A stretch of 64,000 nt of DNA, taken from Lachnospiraceae bacterium 10-1. GTDB taxonomy: Bacteria > Bacillota > Clostridia > Lachnospirales > Lachnospiraceae. The DNA lies in NCBI GenBank assembly GCA_000403495.2, contig KE159799.1:576937-640936 (forward strand). Direction: 5' to 3'. Of this stretch, positions 1 to 7,161 are shown piece by piece. How positions within the stretch are numbered: position 1 is the first letter of the stretch; every line of letters begins with the position of its first letter. The notes under the pieces are model-generated. The model was not told the origin of the DNA, ran no database searches, and saw only the letters and a list, made by a program, of their open reading frames with translations. The translations under genes and the position numbers were made by a program.

Positions 1-1200
1 AATGGCACAAAATACTGCTATAATAGGAAATAACAAATACTTTGGCACCTTAATAATCTGTGCCATAAAACGTATCGTGGAAATCTGAAACAAATACATT
101 ACAATATTGGCCACAAAGACAATAAAAATTATTGTTTTGAACAATTCCGGCTGCCCCATACTAAGCATAGGACCTGCAGTAATTCCCTGCATTGCAATCG
201 CGCCCATAATAATGGCCGTAACCGTATCTCCCGGAACGCCAAGAGCCAGCATTGGCACAAGGGCCCCGCCTGATGTTGCATTGTTTGCACTTTCACAGGA
301 AAAGATTCCCGGTTCATATCCTGTACCAAACTTTTCCGGATGTTTTGAAGTTCTCTTTGCCTGCTCATAAGAAATCAGGCTTGCGGCTCCTCCTCCCATT
401 CCCGGAAGAATACCGATAACCGTTCCTATAATGCTTCCCTGAATCATTACAAGAAAATTCTCTTTTATCTCATGAAGCTTTGGTATAAAAAAGATACGTT
501 TTTCAATTTTAGCCGGCGTTACTTTTTCATTTATTTTTCCTATGTTATGGATAATTTCCGGTAATGCAAATATTCCTATAATAATAACCACCAAATCAAA
601 TCCATTTTCCAACATAGCATTGCCAAAGGTGTAGCGTATTGCCACACTGTCTACCGGACTCATGCCTACCATTTTTACCAAAAGTCCCACCAGCATTGCA
701 ATAAATGCTTTTATTCTTTTTCCGCTCAACAGGCTGCACACAAGACTTAATGCCAGAACCGCTGTCCCGAAGTATTCCCAAGGGCCAAATCCAATGGCCA
801 TCTTTGAAAGCACAGGAGCCAAAAGCAATAAGACAATCGCACTAAACAAACCGCCAAATACAGAGGCAAATGCACCATAAGAAAGGGCATCCGTGGCTCT
901 TCCTTTTTGCGTCATGGGATATCCGTCAAATGTGGTTGCAACGGATGCTGCCGTGCCGGGAATCTTCAAAAGAATTGCCGAAACAAGTCCTCCGGAAATA
1001 CTTCCCATATAAATTCCCATAATTAGCGCCATTGAAGGAATTACATCAAGAGTAAATGTTATGGGAAGCACTAATGCTACCGCAATCGGCCCATTTAAGC
1101 CCGGTATGCAGCCAAATACATTCCCGATCACTACACCCACAACAATCAGCAAAATGCATTGTGGGTTGATTACGTTTGCTACAATATTTAAAAAATCCAT
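1..1200 (-). CDS. tctA: TctA-family large permease of a tripartite tricarboxylate transporter (partial, runs off the left edge)
   Basis: The large membrane subunit of a TTT-type, ion-driven, binding-protein-dependent carboxylate importer. 400 codons are present, out of about 500 usual for TctA, and the C-terminus lies outside the window. The translated minus strand shows TctA hallmarks: an early G-C-I-P-G-L-N-G-P stretch, the IYMGSISGG segment, and further on a second P-G-M-G-G-G and an ALGVPGD segment, all among many hydrophobic helices. The start ATG at 1198-1200 has GGAGGT four bases upstream. It lies 27 bp downstream of tctB and is the last visible gene of the ulaG-like/tctC/tctB/tctA run. 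The substrate is not readable from sequence. Confidence 0.93.
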   Translation of the reverse strand, partial: MDFLNIVANVINPQCILLIVVGVVIGNVFGCIPGLNGPIAVALVLPITFTLDVIPSMALIMGIYMGSISGGLVSAILLKIPGTAASVATTFDGYPMTQKGRATDALSYGAFASVFGGLFSAIVLLLLAPVLSKMAIGFGPWEYFGTAVLALSLVCSLLSGKRIKAFIAMLVGLLVKMVGMSPVDSVAIRYTFGNAMLENGFDLVVIIIGIFALPEIIHNIGKINEKVTPAKIEKRIFFIPKLHEIKENFLVMIQGSIIGTVIGILPGMGGGAASLISYEQAKRTSKHPEKFGTGYEPGIFSCESANNATSGGALVPMLALGVPGDTVTAIIMGAIAMQGITAGPMLSMGQPELFKTIIFIVFVANIVMYLFQISTIRFMAQIIKVPKYLLFPIIAVFCAI

Positions 1201-1227
1201 TTTACCTCCATTCCAAAGCACTTGTTT

Positions 1228-1707
1228 TTAGAAGTTTATAATCCCGCCAGGCAGCAGTACATTCAGCTTATTTACAAAAATATAATAGAGCACCGCCACT
1301 GAAATTAGTATTACCGGATATAAGATCAGCCCTTTTTTAACTGTTATTCTCTCTCCATATTGCTTTTTGTATAAAAAAGTCACTGCAATAATCAAAAATA
1401 AACTACTGCTTATTACGAAGCCGAGAGGTTTCATCAAAACCGCATACCCCAGAAACATCAAAAGGAAAATAAGCCTGCTGCCCTGAAAAATTTCCAGAAA
1501 ATGAAATTTTTTACCCAGTTCCTCCTTGCTTTTGCTTACCATTATAATTCGAATGGCAATAAACAGAAGCAGAATTATAATTACAATTCTGGGAAATAAT
1601 GCAGGCCCGCCGGATGAATCTATCCGGCTGACCTGAAACCCAAATGACATTCCAAACATTCCGACTCCTGCTGCTGCAAGAATTATCAGAAAAAATATTT
1701 CTCCCAC
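1228..1707 (-). CDS. tctB: TctB-family small membrane subunit of the TTT transporter
   Basis: 159 aa, the usual size for TctB, with four predicted membrane segments. The early G-P-A-L-F-P motif after the first helix is typical of the family. The start appears to be GTG at 1707, with AGGAGGGAGG eight bases upstream. It sits between the binding protein (20 bp away) and tctA (27 bp away), so the three form one transport operon. The small subunit is essential in characterised TTT systems but has no known catalytic role. Confidence 0.88.
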   Translation of the reverse strand: MGEIFFLIILAAAGVGMFGMSFGFQVSRIDSSGGPALFPRIVIIILLLFIAIRIIMVSKSKEELGKKFHFLEIFQGSRLIFLLMFLGYAVLMKPLGFVISSSLFLIIAVTFLYKKQYGERITVKKGLILYPVILISVAVLYYIFVNKLNVLLPGGIINF

Positions 1708-1726
1708 TTAGAAGGCCTCCCTCCTT

Positions 1727-2806
1727 TTACTGTACAATCATTTCTGCTGCTTTTACAAAAGCTGCATAAGTTTCTTCCAATATTGCTGTGTGTTCTTCTG
1801 GTGTTGTATAGCAGGCGCCATAGCTGATTGCCTCTAATGCTGCAATACATTCCTCATCTTCTGCCGCCTGTTTTAAAAGATTGTTGACATAAGCAATTGC
1901 TGCCGGATCTGTTCCTTTAGGCGCCCAAATACCAAAATTCTGCTTCAAATATCCATAACCATCATATCCAAGTTTGCCCAATGTAGGGATATCTTCATAT
2001 CCAGCCGGTGCTGTATCGGAAAAAATTGCCAGACAGCGGAAATCGCCACTGTCAATGTACTGTTTTACTGCGCCAAAGCCATCAATATAGGTTTCTATTC
2101 TGCTTCCTAAAAGTTCCGTGGCCTTTGCTGCGCCATCTAAGTCCACATTGTTAAAAGTAATTCCGTTCTTTTCTTCCAGATAAAGTGAACCAAAAAGCGG
2201 CAACGTGCCCGAAACAGAACCCATCTTAATATTACCTGGTGCAGCTTTTGCAGCTTCGATCAGATCCTCTAAAGTTTCATATGAAGAATCAGCACGTACC
2301 ACAATTGCCATAGATGAGTCAAGGAAATATCCCACTTCATCCAAATCCTCATAGGTAAAGTCAGCAACTCCAAGTGCGCTCTGCATTGCAAAACCGGATG
2401 CCTGAAGAACAAAGGTATATCCGTCCGGATCTGCACTCATTACTTCCTTTACACCGGTACGCCCGCCTGCTCCCACAATGTTTGTAATGGCAACTTCTTT
2501 ATCCGAATACTTGCTCATATACTGGGCAAATATTCTTGTAGGAATGTCTGTATTTCCTCCGGCTTCATAAGGCACTACAATAGTGATTTCCTTCTCCGGA
2601 ACCCATACGGATGCCTGTCCGTCTTCTGCTTCTTCCTCTTGCCCGGCTTCCTCCTGAGCAGCGTCCTCTTCCTGGACTGCATCTGCTTCCTCTGTTTCCG
2701 TAGTCTGTGTACCTAAATCCTCCTCGGCGGGAGCTTCTTTACTTCCACACCCTGCTGCCATACACATAACCGCCGCCATTAAAATCCCTAAAAATCTTTT
2801 TTTCAT
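1727..2806 (-). CDS. tctC: TctC-family solute-binding lipoprotein of the TTT transporter
   Basis: 359 aa. It has a lipoprotein signal peptide with a MAAGC lipobox (lipidated Cys near residue 20), then an acidic Glu/Asp/Gln-rich linker of about 45 residues that would hold the domain off the membrane. The TctC fold starts near residue 75 with the family's ITIVVPYEAGGNTD segment and the conserved G-x-G-G-R-T-G loop. TctC proteins bind carboxylates such as citrate, tartrate or aromatic acids, and the ligand here is unknown. AAGGAGGAAGAAA precedes the ATG. The lactonase-like gene just upstream suggests a lactone or sugar acid as substrate (inference). Confidence 0.92.
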   Translation of the reverse strand: MKKRFLGILMAAVMCMAAGCGSKEAPAEEDLGTQTTETEEADAVQEEDAAQEEAGQEEEAEDGQASVWVPEKEITIVVPYEAGGNTDIPTRIFAQYMSKYSDKEVAITNIVGAGGRTGVKEVMSADPDGYTFVLQASGFAMQSALGVADFTYEDLDEVGYFLDSSMAIVVRADSSYETLEDLIEAAKAAPGNIKMGSVSGTLPLFGSLYLEEKNGITFNNVDLDGAAKATELLGSRIETYIDGFGAVKQYIDSGDFRCLAIFSDTAPAGYEDIPTLGKLGYDGYGYLKQNFGIWAPKGTDPAAIAYVNNLLKQAAEDEECIAALEAISYGACYTTPEEHTAILEETYAAFVKAAEMIVQ

Positions 2807-2836
2807 TTTCTTCCTCCTTGTAGTATTGTTTGTTTT

Positions 2837-3937
2837 TTATAAAAATGCTTTAAATGGAATGTTCGGTTCGTCTGTAAACGCATCATGGAACCCTCTGTCA
2901 AACATAAAGCGTTTCCTGTCTTTATCTCTCGGATACATATATTGTCCACCTACCTGCCAGATATATACCTTAAACTGGTAATTCAAACGGGGTTCTTTAA
3001 ACTGATACAGATATTCGATCTCCGAAGGATCTGCCAGCATATTGCACCATATGTCATAATGAAAGGGAATTACCACTTTTGTGTTTAAATTTTCAGCCAT
3101 TCTTAACACATCCGCAGATGTCATCTTATCCGTAAGTCCTGGAGGATTTTCCCCAAAGGATGCAAGTGCAACATCAATCTTATACCTTTTTCCATGCTCA
3201 AAATAGCCATTGGAAAAATGAGAATCTCCACTGTGATACAGGGTTCCTCCCGGCGTCTCAATCACATAATTTACTGCCCGGTCATCCATATCAGTGGGAC
3301 AAATACCTTTGCTGTCTTCTGGTGCAGGACAGGTAATCAGTGCTGTTCTGTCAAAAGAATCCACTGCAGTGATTTTCATATCTTTAATGCAGATTTCATC
3401 TCCTGGTCTGATTTCCCTGATTCTTTCTTCCGGCACACCCCATTCTCTCCATATATCACAACTGAATTTCGGACCGATAAAAGGAACATCCTCAAAATTC
3501 TGGCAAATTGCAGCCGCCACATACTGATCAATATGATCCCGGTGAAAATGGGTAGACAGTACCGCATCAATTTTTTTGATTTCATAAGGATCAATTACCA
3601 TAGGAACTGTTCTAGTGTTTGGCTGATAACTAGGCCCTCCATTCATACGGTACATCTGGAATTTTTTCCCCTGGCTATATGGAAAATCCCAGTCCCTTTT
3701 ACTTCTTTTTCCTGTCCCCAGCCACAAATCAATACAGATATTGGCATCACCGGGGGTTTTCAGCCAGATTCCGGTACACCCCAGCCACCACATTGCAAAA
3801 TTATTCTCCGGCACTATCGTATCTTCAATTTCGTCATTAAGCCATCTTCCCCATTCAGGAAAACAGTTGTTCTTCCAGACCTCTTTTGTAACCTTGCTTA
3901 AGTCTCCACCGCCGGCATTGTCATTAAATCCTGCCAT
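2837..3937 (-). CDS. UlaG-like metallo-beta-lactamase-fold lactonase
   Basis: 366 aa, close to the length of L-ascorbate-6-phosphate lactonase UlaG. The metal-binding STHFHRDHID motif (HxHxDH) and a later YHSGDSHFS segment are intact, as is the distal H in VIPFHYDIW. UlaG opens the lactone ring of ascorbate-6-phosphate in the cytoplasm. There is no PTS transporter here, only a TTT importer that delivers unphosphorylated substrate, so the actual substrate may be another lactone. It is the first gene of the operon, with AAGGAG nine bases before the ATG. The promoter is at 4012-4040. No signal peptide is visible. Confidence 0.85.
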   Translation of the reverse strand: MAGFNDNAGGGDLSKVTKEVWKNNCFPEWGRWLNDEIEDTIVPENNFAMWWLGCTGIWLKTPGDANICIDLWLGTGKRSKRDWDFPYSQGKKFQMYRMNGGPSYQPNTRTVPMVIDPYEIKKIDAVLSTHFHRDHIDQYVAAAICQNFEDVPFIGPKFSCDIWREWGVPEERIREIRPGDEICIKDMKITAVDSFDRTALITCPAPEDSKGICPTDMDDRAVNYVIETPGGTLYHSGDSHFSNGYFEHGKRYKIDVALASFGENPPGLTDKMTSADVLRMAENLNTKVVIPFHYDIWCNMLADPSEIEYLYQFKEPRLNYQFKVYIWQVGGQYMYPRDKDRKRFMFDRGFHDAFTDEPNIPFKAFL

Positions 3938-4002
3938 AATGCTTCTCCTTCATACTTTTTGTTCTTTTTTTCAACATGTGATTATTTTTTAATTTGTAAG
4001 GT

Positions 4003-4161
4003 GATATGACAACTATAAATTAAAAAAAATATATTGTCAATATAGTTTATATTTTTTGTCCATTTTTTACTATTATCATGCTGTTTTTTTATGAATATCG
4101 TACAATATATTGTTTTGTTCCTTTTCAAATAATTCATTTCCATTTATATAGTTGTCATATC
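4003..4161. promoter_or_regulatory. Operator-like inverted repeats around the lactonase promoter
   Basis: An arm at 4003-4020 (containing GATATGACAACTAT) has its inverted partner at 4142-4161 (ATAGTTGTCATATC). Between them lie two perfect short palindromes, TATATTGTCAATATA (4030-4044) and ACAATATATTGT (4102-4113). Such spaced TTGTCAT/ATGACAA arms resemble GntR- or LacI-type looping operators. No regulator gene is adjacent in the window. Confidence 0.5.
4012..4040 (-). promoter_or_regulatory. SigA-type promoter of the lactonase/TTT operon
   Basis: On the minus strand TTGACA (4035-4040) is followed after exactly 17 nt by TATAGT (4012-4017), about 75 nt before the lactonase ATG. The -35 lies within the perfect palindrome TATATTGTCAATATA (4030-4044) and the -10 within an inverted-repeat arm (4003-4020), so repressor control is likely. 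Confidence 0.75.
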
Positions 4162-4190
4162 TCTAATTGTTTTTTATAACTGTGGAAATT

Positions 4191-4241
4191 AAAAGAACTT
4201 AAGTTTTTGACTGAAATTTTCAAAAACTTAAGCTCTTTTTT
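4191..4241 (-). terminator. Rho-independent terminator after the DUF2461 gene
   Basis: Nearly perfect 18-bp stem with arms centred on CTTAAG and A/T-rich flanks, 23 bp past the DUF2461 stop. A T tract lies on both sides, so it may also work on the plus strand. Its core matches the terminator at 5945-5991. Confidence 0.75.
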
Positions 4242-4263
4242 GCCCTTATTTATTCATATCACA

Positions 4264-4947
4264 TTATCTTGTAGGCATCTGAAAACCCACAAGCGCCTTG
4301 TTTAAATAATCGTTAAAGGGTTTCATAATTCGGAAAATCTCTGTTGCTTTTGCAATAAACGCTTCTGCATTGTTCAATTCTTCATCTTTTATAGGATATT
4401 CCAGGTACCAGCTCTTAAATTTTAAATACTCTGCCTGCGGATGTTCTTTCTCATATCCCCCAGGAACATTCTTTAATGCCGTCCCCTTTACAGTAAAGTA
4501 TTTTTTAAACCCGGTCTCATGGATAATCTTTTCCCATTCTTCACCATTTTGGACAATATAGTCCCGTATCATCGTTGTTGCATCCTTAAACATATCCGCA
4601 AATAGACCACCACCTAAAAAAGATTGATTGCCAGGCTTTATCATAAGATAATATCCCACAGGTACAGGCAGCTTCCCTTTCGAAGAAATATGGGCACGAA
4701 ACGCAGGATTATAAGGTGATTTGTCATGGCTGAAGCGGGTGTCCCTTACAATCTTAAAGGTTAAGTCTTTCGGATTATTATGTAAAATACTGCTGTCAAA
4801 CTTTCCAATTTCTATGATCAAATCCTGCAGCAACCCTTCAAATTCCATATTTGCTTTTTTGTATTCGGCCTTATTTGCATGATACCATTCCCGGTTATTA
4901 TTCATATCCAATGCCAGTAAATAATCCATAATAAACTGTGTATTCAT
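4264..4947 (-). CDS. DUF2461 (TIGR02453-type) domain protein
   Basis: 227 aa covering the whole DUF2461 domain: an N-terminal NNREWYHANK segment, the central DTRFSHDKSPYNP block and a C-terminal KFKSWYLEYP region. The family is widespread and cytoplasmic, and its biochemical function is unknown. The start has AAAGGAG 10 bases upstream. It lies 15 bp downstream of the sigma factor gene and is probably cotranscribed with it, ending at the hairpin at 4191-4241. Confidence 0.88.
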   Translation of the reverse strand: MNTQFIMDYLLALDMNNNREWYHANKAEYKKANMEFEGLLQDLIIEIGKFDSSILHNNPKDLTFKIVRDTRFSHDKSPYNPAFRAHISSKGKLPVPVGYYLMIKPGNQSFLGGGLFADMFKDATTMIRDYIVQNGEEWEKIIHETGFKKYFTVKGTALKNVPGGYEKEHPQAEYLKFKSWYLEYPIKDEELNNAEAFIAKATEIFRIMKPFNDYLNKALVGFQMPTR

Positions 4948-4962
4948 AATCTTTCATCTCCT

Positions 4963-5814
4963 TTACAAGTTTCGAATAATGGCAAGCTGTGTGGAATCTA
5001 ATAACTCCCGTATCAGATGTTTCGTCCGTTCAGGAGACTGGTAAGGCTTACAGAATGAAAAATCCTGTGATAAATCGTCAATATCTTCCATCGCTTTTTT
5101 CACATCCAGCATAGTCTTATCAGGAATTTCTGCGGCTGTTGTGTAATCCAGATGCAGCGGATTTATCCTATGATTTTGAATTGCATAATTCACCCTGTCT
5201 TTACACTTACATCTGCCGCTGCCATATTCTCCACAATACTGTTCAAGAAAGTCTGCCATTTTTTTTCGTACCCGGGAAAGCCGCTGGCGATATGCTTCCG
5301 GAGTTATTCCCAAAATATCCCCGGCAATGCGGCTGTCAATCTTAAACATCGTGCCCAATATAAAAATACATCTGCTTTCTACATCAAGACATTGCAGCAT
5401 CACATTGGTACAGGACATTTTCAGCTCTTCCGCCAATATATCCCTTTCCACATTCTGCGTTAAATCCGGCACATCCTGTATTTTCCCCTTTTCTATGTCA
5501 TCTCCATAATACTCAAAGCTCAACGGATATTGGGCAAACATATGCTTTTTATAATTTTTTAAATGGTTAGCCGCAATACTGTATACCCACGTTGTAAATG
5601 AGCTCTCACCTCTAAAAGATGACAAATGTGTAATCATTTTTAATAGAATGTCCTGCGTGGCATCCTCCGCATCTGCAAATGTACCAAGCATCCGTAGTGA
5701 TAAGTTAAATACAATGTCCTGTACATCTGCAATAAGCAGTTCAAGGGCTTTTTTATCCCCTGTCACGGCTTCTTCAATCAAAGCCTGTAATTCTTCATTT
5801 GTTTTTTTATTCAT
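4963..5814 (-). CDS. ECF-like sigma-70 factor with a long Cys-rich C-terminal extension
   Basis: About 283 aa. Sigma region 2 is clear (AEDATQDILLKM, then FTTWVYSIAANHLKNYKK) and region 4 follows (DILGITPEAYRQRLSRVRKKM). Instead of ending there, the protein continues for about 110 residues, beginning with a C-x-C-x-C-K cluster that could bind metal. The start at 5814 is preferred because the upstream 20 codons (start 5874) read through GC-rich hairpins. The alternative start cannot be excluded: an AGGAG lies before a hairpin that would bring it near the 5874 ATG. It is followed by DUF2461. The target promoters are unknown. Confidence 0.8.
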   Translation of the reverse strand: MNKKTNEELQALIEEAVTGDKKALELLIADVQDIVFNLSLRMLGTFADAEDATQDILLKMITHLSSFRGESSFTTWVYSIAANHLKNYKKHMFAQYPLSFEYYGDDIEKGKIQDVPDLTQNVERDILAEELKMSCTNVMLQCLDVESRCIFILGTMFKIDSRIAGDILGITPEAYRQRLSRVRKKMADFLEQYCGEYGSGRCKCKDRVNYAIQNHRINPLHLDYTTAAEIPDKTMLDVKKAMEDIDDLSQDFSFCKPYQSPERTKHLIRELLDSTQLAIIRNL

Positions 5815-5821
5815 AGTTATA

Positions 5822-5899
5822 CCCATGCCTTTCCCGCATGGGCCCTTCCCATGTGGGAATAGGCCCAAATACATAGATTGAAAATTTCAATTTTCAATC
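5822..5899 (-). promoter_or_regulatory. Hairpin-rich leader of the sigma factor gene
   Basis: Three inverted repeats occur in 78 bp: CCCATGC/GCATGGG (5822-5842) with the purine-rich GGGAAAG in its loop on the mRNA strand, TTCCCA/TGGGAA (5846-5859), and a 9-bp perfect pair GATTGAAAA/TTTTCAATC (5876-5899). The first could gate ribosome access to the 5814 start. The last lies between an AGGAG and the alternative ATG at 5874. Confidence 0.45.
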
Positions 5900-5944
5900 T
5901 TTTACTCTCCTATTTAATTAGACAATATTATTTTGTCTTTGTGA

Positions 5945-5991
5945 CAAAAAAAACTTAAGTTTTCGACCGGGCTTCCCGAAAACTTAAGCTT
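5945..5991 (-). terminator. Rho-independent terminator after the lipoprotein gene
   Basis: 15-bp stem (AAGCTTAAGTTTTCG with its partner) around a GGAAGCCCGGT loop, followed on the minus strand by an eight-base T run. It lies 21 bp past the stop of the gene at 6012. The CTTAAG stem core is the same as in the terminator at 4191-4241. Confidence 0.85.
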
Positions 5992-6011
5992 CCTAAACAT
6001 TTCTTCAACTA

Positions 6012-6644
6012 TTATGGCTCCTTCTGTGCAAGACTGACTTCATCTTCCCTTACAAGACGTATTTCTCCATCCGAAATTACAAAGTCTGCCATCAGTTCAT
6101 CATCTGACATCTGGCTGTATGTAATGGTATAAGTATCCTGTGCCAGAATCAAATAAGTTAATTGTTCTATCTTTTCCTCTTCAATCTGACAGGCGCTTCT
6201 GATCTTATAACCTGGAACACCTTCCATATCAATCTCTTCAAATGATTCAATCACCAGATCCACGTCCTGCCCAGCTTCTTTATAAGCCTCTTCCAGTGTC
6301 TTTTCATAGGTTTCCTTAGTCAGTTCGGTGGATACCATTCCCTCATCGCTGCCTTCTGAAACCGTGTAATAGATGTTGGAAGAATCTAATGGACTCCTGT
6401 TATGAACATACATTCCCGGCACTTCCTGAGATTCCTGATAACTTGCCGGAATCAGCACAACACAATAGCTTGCTTCCTCTCTGTCAATTTCCTGCACCTG
6501 TTCCTTAATTTCAAACTCCTGCATTTCTATGTACTGTGATGTCTGTCCATCTTCTGACTGGATGCCTGCAACTGTAATTGCTTCCTTCCCACAGCCTGAC
6601 AAAAAAAATGCTGCAAGAACTGCAAAAATAACCTTCTTTTTCAT
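6012..6644 (-). CDS. Putative lipoprotein of unknown function
   Basis: 210 aa from the ATG at 6644, chosen because AGAAGG lies ten bases upstream and because it places a proper signal peptide at the N-terminus (MKKKVIFAVLAAFFLSGCGK, lipobox LSGC). The exported part is acidic and holds the segments SYCVVLIPASYQES and YTVSEGSDEGM. The latter half resembles small lipoproteins that monitor or buffer the cell surface, but I recognise no named domain. A single gene ending in its own terminator. Confidence 0.72.
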   Translation of the reverse strand: MKKKVIFAVLAAFFLSGCGKEAITVAGIQSEDGQTSQYIEMQEFEIKEQVQEIDREEASYCVVLIPASYQESQEVPGMYVHNRSPLDSSNIYYTVSEGSDEGMVSTELTKETYEKTLEEAYKEAGQDVDLVIESFEEIDMEGVPGYKIRSACQIEEEKIEQLTYLILAQDTYTITYSQMSDDELMADFVISDGEIRLVREDEVSLAQKEP

Positions 6645-6735
6645 AATTAAACAACCTTCTGCTGCTACCTCTTTCAAAAATGTCAGCTAACATTTATTTA
6701 ACCACAATTCCCTGTATAAAACAAGTCCTTCCTTC

Positions 6736-6786
6736 AAAAAATCCCCGCTGCCTTTTAGGGAAAAGTTACTGGCAGCAGGGATTTTT
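6736..6786 (-). terminator. Terminator after the DUF1540 gene
   Basis: Arms AAAATCCCCGCTGCC and GGCAGCAGGGATTTTT (one mismatch) with an 18-nt loop, directly after the DUF1540 stop. A and T tracts on both sides allow bidirectional function. Confidence 0.8.
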
Positions 6787-6787
6787 C

Positions 6788-7102
6788 TTATCTCTCCTTA
6801 AATGTGGCACAGGCTGTTTCTCTACAGTCACAAGCGCCGCAGCCTTTTATGTCCACATGATCTGCAACGCATTTATAATTCCTATTGTACAGACAATTGG
6901 ATGCTTCACAGTCAATACTGATTGTTTTACTGGGATGCTCCAATGAACTGGTATATCGGTCTCTTCCCTCCTGCTGAAAGCTTTCACAACAGGTATCGTC
7001 CTCGCAGCAGGCATGTTTTCCACCTACCATAATGTCGCCCTTACAACAGTATTTGCTTTCGTTATAGGAACAGTTTTCCACAGAACACTTTAAATTTGCC
7101 AT
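6788..7102 (-). CDS. DUF1540 domain protein with two Cys-rich repeats
   Basis: 104 aa starting MANLKCSVENC at 7102, seven bases after AAGGAGG; an in-frame ATG two codons earlier is too close to the ribosome site. Two DUF1540 units are present, each with a C-x4-C-x(4-6)-C-type arrangement and a terminal Cys pair (first: CSVENCSYNESKYC; second: CEASNCLYNRNYKC). Such small clostridial proteins probably bind metal. Their function is unknown. Monocistronic. Confidence 0.88.
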   Translation of the reverse strand: MANLKCSVENCSYNESKYCCKGDIMVGGKHACCEDDTCCESFQQEGRDRYTSSLEHPSKTISIDCEASNCLYNRNYKCVADHVDIKGCGACDCRETACATFKER

Positions 7103-7161
7103 CTTCATACCTCCTTCATATTATGACAGTATTTAGTATGGCTGTCTCTGCTTTTGTCTAT

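Noticed and set aside
3194-3901. 235-codon plus-strand frame opposite the lactonase gene
   Set aside because: It is the antisense of a well-supported UlaG-like gene, has no ribosome site and an unnatural composition.
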